Of a stretch of DNA of 64,000 nt, positions 52,801 through 62,893 are shown in pieces. A program made the position numbers and the translations under genes. Below the pieces are notes generated by a model. That model made no database searches, was not told the origin of the DNA, and was given only the letters and a program-made list of their open reading frames with translations. The stretch is from the NCBI GenBank assembly GCA_023935145.1, contig CM043700.1, positions 30,254,001-30,318,000 on the forward strand. The letters run 5' to 3'. This DNA comes from Bretschneidera sinensis (lineage: Eukaryota > Streptophyta > Magnoliopsida > Brassicales > Akaniaceae). Numbering within the stretch: the stretch's first letter is position 1; every line of letters starts with the position of its first letter.

Positions 52801-55800
52801 AAGATGTTTCCCCTGAGCACCTTTTCAACTAATCATGTTTCTCAAGCTGTTGACTAGTTTTAAGCCGTTGACCAAGCCATTTCAAATACTCAGGTTCTTC
52901 TTTGTATGTTTATATTTTGATTTCTTTAGTTGCTGATTTTCTGAGTTAAGATAGAAACGAAAAACAAGGAGGTATTGTGTTGCTTTAGTTTCTGATTTTG
53001 TTATTTAGATAAAAAAAAAAAAAAATTATGTTTGAATTCTTTTAATTGTTTATCATGTCTTACCATTCTTGGGCACATATTCAAAACGTACAAACTAAGC
53101 TATCAGTTGACTAACCCAGTTTGGATGAGTTGAATTTCAAGGGATAGTTGAAAATAAAAAAGGAAGAGGAAAGAAAAGTTTTAAGACAATGAGTGATGAG
53201 AGAAAAAACTAATTTGTTACTCTCCCCCTTGGTATTTATATTGTATTATCTTACAATAAAAGAAACCAAGAAACTACAAAATAGGAAACACGATTGTAAG
53301 GAAATTGAATTGTTAACACTCCCCCTCAAGTTGGTGCATAGATATCACACATGCCCAACTTGCCTAAGACACTATGAAACATGTTGCTTGCTACTCCTTT
53401 AGTTAAAACATCTCAGCATAGCTCGAGAAAACCGCTCAAACCATGCCTTAGGAAACTGTTTTAACCCATACAAAGCTTTTTTCAATTGATACTTTTCTTG
53501 AGTCTAAAGTAGTGGAGAAACTTGGAGGAATATCCATTTTCCTCTAAATCTCCATGCAATAATGCATTCTTCACATCAAGTTGTAGCAATGGCCAAGCTT
53601 TATTTGCAGCTAAAGATAGTAGGATCATGATAGAGTTCATCTTGGCCACTGGTGCAAAAGTTTCTTGATAGTCAATTCTATAGGTCTGAGTGAACTACCA
53701 ATTTGTCCTTGTATCGTTCTATAAACTCGTCGACCTTATGCTTCACTGTATACACTCACTTGCAAATAACTATCTTCTTGCCATTAGGTAATTCAGTGAG
53801 ATACCAAGTATTATTTTTCCGAAGAGCTTTCATCTCCTCAGACATGGCATCTCTCCACCTAGAATCTCTCAAAGTATCCTGCCAATTATGAGGAGTAGAA
53901 ACAGAAGATAACTAGGATGCAAAAGCACGATAAGATGATGAGAAATGAAAATATGACACAAAGTTGGATATAGGATGCTGAGTACAAGCCCTAGTACCTT
54001 TACAAAGAGCAATAGGAGCGTCAAGATTAGGATCAGAATCAAGTACTTTAAAGGACTCACTTGGTACCAAGGATTCTTATTGGTAAGTGGGACTTTGAGG
54101 AATGATCTTATCCTTCTGTCTCCTTGAATATACCTTGAGCTCCACATTGATTGGCTCACTCTCACAATCAATTTCCTTAACAGTGGTATGTAATTCTAGT
54201 TTTTTCATTGCTCACGTCTTCAACCACTAAAGGGGACTTAAACATCATTGTAGGAAGAACAGGAAACAGAGATTGCTCTTCACCTAAATGCTCCCTTTGA
54301 AGATGAGTCTTAGATGGTAAAAAGTATGTATGAGATTCAAAGAATGTCACATCCATAGGAACAAAACGCTGACCAGAAAGAGGATGAAAACACTCATAGC
54401 CTTTTTTAGCAGACAAATAACTGAGAAAAACACATTTAAGGGAACGAGGATCTAATTTATCACGAGATTGACTGGGAACATGAACAAAACAAGTACAACC
54501 GAAACATTTGAGGGAACGAGGATCTAATTTATCACAAGATTGATTGTGAACATAAACAAAACAAGTACAACCGAAAACTCGTGGAGGAACAATAAAAGGA
54601 GCAGTTATAGATGGTGGGGGCGATGTCTCAAGTGGTGTTTTGAAATCAAGTACCCTAAAAAGGAAACAATTTAAAAGATATACAGCTGTCAACAAAGCAT
54701 CACCCCAATAAGGTTTGGGAACATGCATTTGAAACATAAGAGATCTTGCAATCTCTAGAAGATGACGATTTTTACGTTCAGCAACACTATTCTGTTGAGG
54801 AGTTTTTACACCAGTGGATTGATGAACTATGCCATGTTCCTCAAAGTACGAAGAAAGACCACTGTTAAAATACTCTTTGCCATTTTCAGAACAAACAATT
54901 TTAATGGAGGTATTAAACTGAGTTTGAACCATACGATAAAAGATTTTAAAAATAGAAAACACCGCACTTTTTGCTTTCATAAGATAAACCCATGTGGTAC
55001 GAGAACAATCATCAGTAAAGATCACAAACCGTCAAAAGCCAGAGATGGATACAGTACGAGAGGGACCCAAACATTAGTATGAACAATAGTAAATGGCATA
55101 GAACTTTTATTAAAACTTAATGGAAATGTAACACGATGATGTTTAGCAAACTCACAAGTATCACATTGAAATGAAGATACATCCAAATTAGAAAATAAAG
55201 ACGGAAATAAACGTTTCAACAAAGAAAAAAGTGGATGTCCTAAGTGTCTATGTCATAACCATACTAAATCAGAAGACTTCTCATGACAGGTAGAATGGTG
55301 AGCTTGCATCGCCTGAACCAACTCAGAGATAGCAGAATCCATATAATAAAGATCATCCTTATATTTACCACTGCCAATCGTCCTCATTAAAGATGCAATA
55401 GGAAGGGAAAAATGTCACACTACAATTACGAGATTATGTAGTACTACTAACCGATAAAAGTTTAGTAGCGAGATTTGGAACATGTAAAACAAAAGATAAC
55501 GTCATATCAAAAGAAACAAAAATTGAGCCTTTACCCAAAATGGAGAATAAAGAACCATCAACAAGTATAACTTTATCTTTACCCGAACAAGTTGTATAGG
55601 AAATAAATTCAATTGACTCATCAGTCACATGATCAGTGGCCCCTGAGTCAATGACCCAAGGATCAGAGGAATCAGAGAATGCTCAGAATTACCTGAATGA
55701 GCATAAGAAGAAGTGGATACAGAGGACGTATCCAGTTTAGACACTAGACGCCGAAAAGTGTGAATCTCATCTTGACTCAAAGATCCAGAGTTAAATTCCA

Positions 55801-58800
55801 AAGAAAGGCTATCAGAAGGAATCTCATTTACAGATGCAATATGGTGAGCACGAGAGGGTCTAGAGCCACTATTAACTCGTCGAGAAGTACCACCAACACG
55901 ACCACCACCTCTGCCTCTATTAGTTGGATGACCATGAAGCTACCAACAAGTATCCCTCGTATGACAAGGCTTCTTACAATGATCACAAAATAACTTATCT
56001 TTCTCATCCACTTGTGCAGTCTATGAGAGGCGATAGGAAGATGAAACCAGTGCTGAAGAGGCAAGAGATATAAGAAGAGACACAGGAGAAAGCATCACAC
56101 TTTGTCGACTCTCCTCATTTTGAACATAGGCAAAGACCTTTGAAAGGGATGGCAAAGGTTCTTTACCTAGAATTTGAACCCGAACCTAGTCAAACTCAGG
56201 TCGTAACCCAACAAGAAATTCAAACACCCTCTCTCGATCTAACCGTTTTTTGGACCTTTTGTGCATCTGCAATGCACACCATATGGAGATCCTCATAGAG
56301 ATCGAATTCATGCCATAATTTACAAAGCTAGTTGAAATAAGTAGAGATTGATAATTCCTTTTAAGCCATGCCATGTATATGCCGCTTCAACTCGAATATC
56401 TGGGCAAAGTTTTCAGCCTTAGAATAAGTCTCAGAAACAGCATTCTAAATATCTTTAGCATAGTCTAAGAACATGAGACTGCTACTAATATCAGGTTCCA
56501 TGGCATTCAACAACCAAGCCATGATCGTGGAATTTTCAAATTCTCATTTCCCATATAGTGGATCATCCTCAACTGGTTCCTTAATGCTACCAGTAAGATA
56601 TCACATGTTTCCTTTTCCTTTAAGCAAAAGAGTAAATGACCGTGACCAAGGTAGTTTTTTTCATTGAGCTTGATTGAAGTAAATTGTAGAGTGGGTGTGT
56701 CATTGGAGAAAGCGCACAAGCCTAGACCCCAATACCCAAACTCTGTTAAACTGAACTATTATCGGACATTGGGATTAGCCTCTGATGAAGCAATACATGT
56801 TGTTGAACTGTGAAAATACCTAACAAAGATCCAATGAACCACTCCAAAACCACAAGAACAAGTAGAAACAGACCCATGCTCTATGTGCACCCTTCTGTGT
56901 TGGCTGAACCATGATACAAGCCTATAATTTAACAGATCAAGCAGAATTCCACGAAAAAACGAAGAAAAATTTTGAGAGGAAAAACTTAAATTGATGGGTC
57001 TAAAATAATCGAATCATAAAATTGATTAATAGGTTTTGTTTATCTCAAAGAGTTACTCCTACTGGTAGAATCTCAACACAATGATGACGTCAGCATGACG
57101 TCATATTTTTTTTTAGAACCCTAAGAAAAAGAAAAAAAAAACTTGCTCTGATACCAAGTTGAAAATAAAGGAGGTAGAGGGGAGAAAAATTTTAAGAGAA
57201 TGGGTGACGAGAGAAAAAAGCTAATTTGTTACTCTCCCCCATTGGTATTTATATTGTATTATCTTACAATAAAGGAAATCAGGAAACTACAAAATAGAAA
57301 ACACAATTATAAGGAAAGTGAATTGTTAACATGGATCAAGTATGGTTAGCGTTGCATAAACGAAGAGTATAAAGAATTTACATATTGGGTTCGTCGTGAT
57401 GAAAAACAACTTGAAAATTGAAAAGCCAATATGAGTATGAGTGTAGTTATCGAAATGTCAATGAATTGAATGGTACTGATGATGATAATCATACTTATCA
57501 AAATTATTATTATGCTCCTAAAGATGTTTACGATGGTTGAGATGAGCTTGACTGTAATTATAGAGTTGCTTATGATTGTGATAGAACGAAAATCTTCATA
57601 TCAGTCAGTAGCTTTTAATGAAGGTCGAGATAAGATAGTTAAGTTGCTGAAGGAATGTAAAGAATTGTGTAAGCCTTTGAGGGTAGTGACATGGAAAGAT
57701 GATCAAGAAATTGACAAATCAAAGCTTAGTGACATGGAAAGATGATCAAGATGATACATTGAATGATGCTTAGAAGACTTCGGAATATGAAGAAGTCCAG
57801 AGCCAAGAGAAAGTCACCAAAAGTGATGACATTGAAATGGAGGTTGCACCTGTTGAGTCAGTTCCATGAGAGGTTGTTTTTAGTTGAACTAGTCCAACAA
57901 GATGATGAGTTTATTGAGAATATTTAGGATATTGAAAAGGTTAGTTACAAACAGATTGATAACCTTAATGGCAAGATTGAGGCTAGGGTTCATACACATG
58001 TTCTTGATACTGATTTTATCCTACATACACGGTTTCAAGTAGCTTCACAACAAACATTTCCAGGTGACATTGTTTCATGACCATGCTTTGTTTCTCCAAG
58101 CATAAGAATTCTTGAGCCTTCAACATTTTTTATGGAGTACTTAATGAGTATTGGAATTAGGGATCTTTATCTAAGAATTGAGGGGTATTTTAATAATGGG
58201 GATAATCATGTAATGAAAATGTTGATGTCTATACAAATGAATAGCCTACTAATCCTAAGGTTGGTAACCATATATATAGAGAACATAAAATGAGAAAATT
58301 TATAAATATCATTAACACTCCTAACCCTAATATTCCTAATGCTCTCCCTTAAGTTGGAGCGTATACATGCATCAACTTGTTACATATAGACTCATCCATC
58401 TGGTTACAAATAATACGAAGCCCAAATATAACAAAACATATAAGAATAGTTTGGCTCAACAAGATCCACAACGACACGTTAGGCCACTACAACCTAATGA
58501 CATTGGATCAACATGATCCATGCACAAGATTGACTAAAACGGACTGCTTTACATGGCTTGGGTCTACAAAATGAGTCGGATTGGGTCTTCTTTAACAACA
58601 CAAAACTACATTCGGGTTGGATCCACCGGATCCAGGTTGAGAAAACAGCTCACAGCATTGTAGCGTGATACTGTTCACGCAACACTATTAATGGTATTGT
58701 AGCATAGCACTGTCCACAGTACTATATCACAACATTGTTTATGGGTATTATATCGCGAAACTGTTCATAGCACAATTCACAATTTTTTTTAGAGATACAA

Positions 58801-61027
58801 AAGTAAAGCATAACTAAAAAATGATATATTAAAGAGAAGAAAATAAAAATAAGTGCTATGATCGGACAAGCGACATTAGGCTGCCTGTCGAAATTGCAAG
58901 AGCACTTAGATGACTCAAAATAAGATCAACCACTCTACCATGTTGATGTTTATAAGAATGTTAAGAGTATTAGAGTTAGGAGCATAGAGTATTTATGTAT
59001 TTTCTCATTATTATGTTCTCTTTATGTACGACTACTAACCTTAGAGTTAGTAGGCTATTCACACTTATAGACATCAACATGATATCAAAGCGACCAATCC
59101 TATTTTGAGAGTCGTGTGAGTGCTTCCACAATTTCGACTAGAGGCCTAATGTCGCTCATCCTGCCATAATCCTCTTTCTTATTTTCTTCTCTTTAATTTA
59201 TCCTATTTTAGTTATGCCCTACTTTCTTATCTCTGAAAAAAAATCATTAACAATTTCGTGCTACAGTACCTGTGAAAAATGTTGTGTTATAGTACCACGA
59301 ATGGTGGTGTGAATAGTGTTGTGCTACAGTACCATGAACCGTTTACTCAACTTGGATCCAATCAAAGCAACCCAAATGTAGTTTTGTGTTGTTAAAGAAG
59401 ACCTCATCTGACTCGTTTTGCAGATCCAACTCATGTGAAGCAACCAGTCAAAGTCTTGTCGATCTGATGTCCTCAGATCTTGTTCATGGATCGTGTTGAT
59501 CCAATGTCGTTAGGTCATAATGACTTAACCTATCGTGGGTCTTGTTGATTCGAACTGTTCTTATGAGTTTTGTTATATTTGGGTTTTAATATATTTGTAA
59601 CTAGTTGGATGGATCTATTTGCAACAAGTTGGTGCATATATATGCTCCAACTTTAGAGGGAGTGTTAGAAGTATTAGGGTTAGGGTAAGGGTAAGGGTAT
59701 TTATGTATTTTCTCATTATTATGTTCTCTATATATATATGATTACTAGCCTTAGAGTTAGTAGGCAATTCACTCTTATAAACACCAACAGAGTAAATAGT
59801 GTACTAACCCTAAAGTTAGTAGTCACACACACACACATATATATTGAACACAATAATGAAAAATACATAAATATCCTTAACACTCCTAAAAAATATTATG
59901 GATATTTCGAGTTTAGGAAATTATTATATATTTAAGTTATGCTAGTTTCCTTATCAACCTAAGGCTAGGGTTCTAAGATATCTATATAAAAGACATTCCT
60001 ATTTACTTAGTTGTTGATGAATAAAAAATAAATTATTGAAATCAAATAGTTCTAAGATTGAGTTTTTTCTTCATGTCCTCTTATTAGATTTCGGCTCTAA
60101 GTGATTTGGATTATATCTTTATATTTTGTTTTTGTTTGTTTTCTCTCCCACTGTTCTACAACAAAGTCCCCGTGGAATGTGAATTTGGAAAAATTGGGGA
60201 GCAACTATGGTAATTGTACTGGAAAGAATTCAAACTGTACCTATATAACAAGGTTTTATTTTTTTTTTATTTTACTCGTGTGCTTGGCACCACCCCTGCT
60301 CGGCAACAATTAACATAAGGAACACAAGTACACACTTGCACACAAAGAGAAAAGGGAGACTTACTGGAGAACATGTGAAGCCATGAACAATTCAGGCTCA
60401 CCTCCCCATACATGTGGCTTCCTTATTTGTGAAACATAGGTGTCAAAATCACCTTCAACAAACCTGTCGGGATCAGGAAACCATCAAATGCAAGTTTACC
60501 AGCTAAAATTAAAATAAAGGTGGAACTGAAATCAGTATCTTCGTATTATAAAACGAAATTACATGGCTTGGGTAAATGAATCGCATAAATTAACTTAGTC
60601 ATCCTCCACAAAGGTATAAGCTATTTCATAGGCAGTAACAAAAAAAATTCAGGCATGACTATACAAAGCTAATCATAAGGTCATCTGTGAAGTGGGAAGT
60701 ACAAAGCAGACTCTGCAACACCCCACCTCCCCCCCCCCCCCCAAAAAAAAAAAAAGAGAGTCCCACCCAACCCCCACCCGCCTCCAAAAGAAGAAAAGGA
60801 ACAAACTGGAAATAAGCATTTATATTTCACCTTCATAAAACCTACTGCTTGTTTTCAATTTTTAAAATAGTAATACATAGGACATATAATTTTTCTGGGA
60901 CTAGAAGCATACAACATTAGTGATGAAAATGGATCAAACACTACATGTTGCGAAAATGGTACAAGCATACAAACCAGAAGACTCACCATTCTGTCTCTTC
61001 CCTTCTTTTAATAAACTCATCTGCAAC
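49637..61027 (-). CDS. OTU-domain deubiquitinase (OTU3/OTU4-like), C-terminal three exons
   Basis: Exons 60987-61027, 60365-60463 and 49637-49808 join in phase to give about 103 residues ending in a stop at 49637. The product is the C-terminal half of an OTU cysteine protease, a ubiquitin-chain hydrolase. Conserved features: ADEFIKRREETEW, FVEGDFDTYVSQIRKPHVWG with the WGG-x-x-EL motif, YGQEYGKENPIRVLYHGFGH containing the catalytic His (HYDAL), and a basic tail ending SKL. The exon with the catalytic Asp-x-x-Cys region is not in the window and must lie right of 64000. The intron between the last two exons is 10.6 kb and full of retrotransposons. No frameshift was seen. Confidence 0.88.
49955..50345 (+). 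repeat. F LTR 1
   Basis: 391 bp, TGATGGAGTACAC to TTCTACATCA, followed by a decayed primer-binding site. Confidence 0.88.
50346..52076 (+). other. F internal region 1
   Basis: Non-coding leader with a His/Pro-rich open frame (50437-50733) that I do not regard as a gene, A/T homopolymers near 50940-51060, and degenerate gag-like text (LDELKSNKINYG, NGLQFRFIMMKNG) near 51160-51270. Ends ACTCGAGGTCGAGTTTTC then a purine-rich stretch before LTR 2. No pol. Confidence 0.65.
52077..52427 (+). repeat. F LTR 2
   Basis: 351 bp, TGATACATAGTGAAG to ATTCTACATCA. Shares AAGTTATTGAAATCAAGCAT-type text with LTR 1 and LTR 3. Confidence 0.88.
52428..53148 (+). other. F internal region 2, left part
   Basis: Similar to the start of internal region 1: CAACTTGC, ACCTCTGGCAACCAAAACCC and CTCAAGCTGTTGACTAGTTT. 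Non-coding. It stops at copia-3 and continues from 57332. Confidence 0.7.
53149..53318 (-). repeat. copia-3 3' LTR
   Basis: 170 bp, TGAAAATAAA to TTGTTAACA on the plus strand. Partner at 57160-57331. Confidence 0.88.
53400..54180 (-). pseudogene. copia-3 reverse transcriptase N-terminal remnant
   Basis: Minus strand text LYGLKQFPKAWFERFSRAM near 53420-53480, [15 protein letters not shown] near 53520-53580, TYRIDYQETFAPVAKMNS near 53640-53690 and WRDAMSEEMKALRKN near 53820-53860. The RT palm with YVDD is gone: the region jumps to the last residues before the 3' LTR at about 53405. Confidence 0.85.
54177..55222 (-). pseudogene. copia-3 integrase with internal duplication
   Basis: A 282-residue frame (54177-55025): [74 protein letters not shown] and [13 protein letters not shown]. 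The FGCTCFVYV...[10 protein letters not shown] unit is repeated in tandem (about 54433-54580). The normal SDNG is SENG at the second catalytic position. 55022-55222 holds the zinc domain [16 protein letters not shown]. Confidence 0.88.
55434..55720 (-). pseudogene. copia-3 protease fragment
   Basis: [20 protein letters not shown] (across 55615-55680), SGKDKVILVDGSLFSILGKG and [23 protein letters not shown] active site present; frame lost after SSTT. Confidence 0.85.
55800..56719 (-). pseudogene. copia-3 gag
   Basis: From the right: FTSIKLNEKNYLGHGHLLF near 56650, [18 protein letters not shown] near 56480-56530, [18 protein letters not shown] near 56186-56240, a knuckle CDHCKKPCHTRDTC at about 55945-55990, and a Gly/Arg tail. 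Same gag as copia-2, also broken by frameshifts. Confidence 0.85.
56720..57143 (-). other. copia-3 leader, non-coding
   Basis: 5' leader between the primer-binding site and gag, similar to the copia-2 leader. No ORF. Confidence 0.6.
57160..57331 (-). repeat. copia-3 5' LTR
   Basis: 172 bp, pairing with 53149-53318. The adjacent primer-binding site defines the inner edge. Confidence 0.88.
57332..58130 (+). other. F internal region 2, right part
   Basis: Continues the F interior after copia-3. Short gag-like pieces (QSVAFNEGRDKIVKLLKECK at 57600-57660) and DDQEIDKSKL text, then the region before LTR 3. A short WKDDQ-coding block is repeated (about 57690-57712 and 57730-57750). No intact gene. 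Confidence 0.6.
58217..58957 (-). mobile_element. TRIM copy, minus orientation (left arm of inverted pair)
   Basis: LTR-like end 58217-58312 (TGATGTCTATACAAATGAAT to CATTAACA), then interior with TTAAGTTGGAGCGTATACAT, AACCCAAATATAACAAAAC-type and GACATTGGATCAACATGATC text, ending with a decayed primer-binding site next to CATGTTGATG at 58938-58950. It matches the neighbouring plus-strand TRIM in reverse. No ORF. Confidence 0.8.
58959..59786 (+). mobile_element. TRIM copy, complete, plus orientation
   Basis: 828 bp. LTRs 58959-59076 and 59663-59786 share TATTTATGTATTTTCTCATT. Primer-binding-like TGATATCAAAGCG follows the first LTR and a GAGGGAG polypurine tract precedes the second. The 586-bp interior is non-coding. 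Terminal-repeat retrotransposon in miniature by size. Flanking 5-mers do not match well, so the target duplication is not established. Confidence 0.85.
59787..59887 (-). repeat. TRIM LTR fragment, minus orientation
   Basis: Contains a short CA run and TATATATTGAACACAATAAT, ending CCTTAACACTCC: a third LTR of the same TRIM family in inverted orientation. It may be the displaced other LTR of the left TRIM copy. F LTR 3 resumes at AATATTATGG. Confidence 0.75.
60365..60463 (-). CDS. OTU gene penultimate exon
   Basis: 99 nt. Acceptor CGACAG before 60463; donor GTAAGT after 60365. Encodes FVEGDFDTYVSQIRKPHVWG and GEPELFMASHVL, joining Trp (split) to Gln (split). HVWGGEPEL is the OTU WGG-x-x-EL motif. 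Intact. Confidence 0.93.
60464..60986. other. OTU intron
   Basis: 523-bp intron with GT-AG ends. Contains a C14/A12 homopolymer junction at about 60731-60755, a likely sequencing-difficult site. No element recognised. Confidence 0.75.
60987..61027 (-). CDS. OTU gene antepenultimate exon (microexon)
   Basis: 41 nt. Acceptor TTTTTCAG before 61027; donor GTGAGT after 60987. Encodes VADEFIKRREETE plus two bases of Trp, matching the helix after the catalytic-Cys region in plant OTU3/OTU4. Easily missed by gene finders because of its size. Confidence 0.88.
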
Positions 61028-61628
61028 CTGAAAAATTTAACAGACCATAACAAATCAGAGCATCTTTGAGTAACAAATACTGGAAACAACAAGAGCCTGC
61101 ATTATACATTCAGAAAAATCAATCATCGTCATTTGGTAAGGGCTTGTACCAAAGAGGTCAGTTCCACACCTACAAATTAGTATCATTTGTCACTGGAATT
61201 TCTATTAAAGAGGAAAAGAAAAAAGACAAGAAAAAAAACAAGCAAACTTAGCGAATAGTGATAGAAAACAGAATGAAAGCAATAGTAGAATGAACTAGTC
61301 GTGTGCATGGGTCATAACACACAGATATTTTAAAATATTATTGGTTTCAAATAAACAAAGGATAGATATGGATATATAGAAACATAGATAATATATTAGG
61401 GGTATAACTTAGGGTAGATTTAACTAGCAAATGGTGAGATACAAAACAGAAAGACAACAATAATAGATTGAACAAGTCATATACCTGTGCAATGTATGGG
61501 ACATAACACACAGATATTTTTAAATACTCGAATAATAGATATAAATATATAGATACACGGATAATATATCAGGAGTATAGCTTAGGGATTCCTATTAAAC
61601 AATTATAGCTATAAAGTGCAAGTTTGGC
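61028..61628. other. OTU intron with a diverged tandem duplication
   Basis: Intronic DNA. A segment of about 170 bp containing CATAACACACAGATATTTT occurs at about 61275-61450 and again, diverged, at about 61455-61600. No exon seen. Confidence 0.65.
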
Positions 61629-62208
61629 CTAGCTTCTCTAGCAGCTTCTGCTGCCAAAAAGCAAAAAAATATGCCAAACATCCATTTTTAAGGTGCTTTT
61701 TGATAAATCAAAGGCTGAAACTAGCTTGAAAAAAGTTAATTTAGGCGCAAAATCAGAAGATGGGTTTTGTAGCTTCTACCCTTCCCAATATATAAATATT
61801 AAATATCACCGGCCATTTGTTTGTGCTCTCGATTGAGAATATTATTTTTATTATTATTAATTTAATATTATTTTTAATAATAATTTAATTATTATATTAA
61901 ATATTTTTTATTTATATTATTATTATTATTCATATATTCTTGTGATTAAAATTAATACTTTTAGTTATATAAATACTAAAGTCAATTTTATGAAAGAAAG
62001 CACCCAAAATTAAATGGCTCTCATATACCCTTATTGGTAATTTCAACATCTAAAATCATTTTTATAACTTATCAACCAAACACATTATTTTGACAACACT
62101 TTTAACACAATTTTTACCAAACACCAAATAGCTTTTAACTCTACATCACTTCTACCCAAAGCTATTTTAATCACTTTTCAGTCTACAGTATCAGACACTA
62201 GGCCGAAC
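61629..62208. mobile_element. probable MITE with short TIRs
   Basis: Left end GTTTGGCCTAGCTTCTCTAG and right end (minus) GTTCGGCCTAGTGTCTG are imperfect inverted repeats. Inside are TGCCAAACATCC and CCAAACACCAAATAGC phrases typical of a common plant MITE type. AT-rich centre, no ORF. The target duplication is not resolved, so family is uncertain. Confidence 0.6.
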
Positions 62209-62261
62209 GAACCCTAAACCCTATTGCTATAAGATATATAAAACAAACCTATTAGGATTTT

Positions 62262-62660
62262 TAAAATATATATATATATATAAGTAAAGATTGTACAAAA
62301 GAGCACCAAGGGGGCGCAACCTATGTAGAAAAGCTATCTACACCATAGTAAATTCTCAAAATCTATGAGGTCATCCTCCTTTAACAAAAATTTCCTCTTA
62401 AACCAGAAACCAATGGAACTAAACCATCTATCTCTAATTGCTTTAATAGACCTCTATTCCCCATCAAAAGCCCTTATATTCCTCTCATTCTAAACAAGCC
62501 AAAAAAATGGAGAGGAGAATCAAAGTGTAGGCCTTCTTAATCTCCCTAGAAGCTCGTAAACCGCTCCAAGCCTAAAGTTCATCTCTCACAAAGCCGAAAA
62601 CCACCCGAGAGATACCCAAAAGCAATAAGCTATCTCCAATAAACTTCGAGCTAGACATTC
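62262..62660 (-). mobile_element. 5'-truncated LINE 3' end
   Basis: Minus strand. The 3' tail at 62262-62320 (minus GGTTGCGCCCCCTTGGTGCT then T/A-rich) and upstream degenerate zf-RVT-region text similar to 12350-12700 (for instance the CCAAGCCTA, AGACATTC block). Cut at 62661 by a TRIM-like LTR. Confidence 0.75.
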
Positions 62661-62765
62661 CTGTTAGAATATTAAGAGCATTGGGGTTTAAGAGTATTGA
62701 TATAATTTCATAATATTAATTTCTTTATATATATGAACACTAACTTTAGGGTTAGTAACCAGCAG
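62661..62765 (+). repeat. TRIM-like LTR fragment
   Basis: TGTTAGAATATTAAGAGCAT to TTTAGGGTTAGTAACC: similar to the TRIM LTRs at 58.9-59.8 kb. Confidence 0.65.
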
Positions 62766-62893
62766 TGGACATACTGACCTAGGAGGAACTAACGAAAGGG
62801 AAACCATAGTACGAGGACCTGATCATGTAAAGGGCATTGGAATGGGTAATAAAAAGGGAAAAGAATCAGCATTGAGATTCAGAATAAAATGGT
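62766..62893 (-). pseudogene. copia-1-like fragment
   Basis: GTAAAGGGCATTGGAATGGG and surrounding text resemble 9370-9440 of copia-1 (GTAAAGGGCATCGGAACAGG). A scrap of the integrase-RT spacer, 128 bp. Confidence 0.6.

Larger units (their letters stand above)
53149..57331 (-). mobile_element. copia-3: Ty1/copia element with RT/RNase H deletion
   Basis: Minus strand. LTRs 53149-53318 (3') and 57160-57331 (5') share GGTATTTATATTGTATTATC. Polypurine tract (minus TTGAGGGGGAG) at 53319-53329; primer-binding site ACTTGGTATCAGAGC (minus) at 57144-57158. Gag, protease, pre-integrase, integrase and the first part of RT match copia-2, but most of RT after KQFPKAWFERFSRAML-type text and nearly all of RNase H are deleted. 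Nested in the F element. No clean target duplication found. Confidence 0.9.
49955..60163 (+). mobile_element. F: non-autonomous LTR element with three LTRs in the OTU intron
   Basis: Plus strand. LTRs lie at 49955-50345, 52077-52427 and 58131-60163 (the last split by TRIM DNA). Each starts like TGATGGAGTACACAATGAAG and ends TTCTACATCA or a variant. Primer-binding sites follow the first two (TTGATATCAAACT; TTGGTATCAAAG). Two internal regions (50346-52076 and 52428-58130) are similar but mostly non-coding. Flanks GAAGT (49950-49954) and AAGTC (60164-60168) share AAGT, weak support for one target duplication around the whole block. Same LTR superfamily as N1 and the solo LTR at 24.8 kb. It carries copia-3 in its second internal region. 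Confidence 0.82.

Noticed and set aside
59670..59705. Telomere-like GGGTTAGGGTAAGGG text
   Set aside because: Only three or four units of mixed GGGTTA/GGGTAA type, inside a TRIM LTR, and not the plant TTTAGGG repeat. Considered chance or local slippage.
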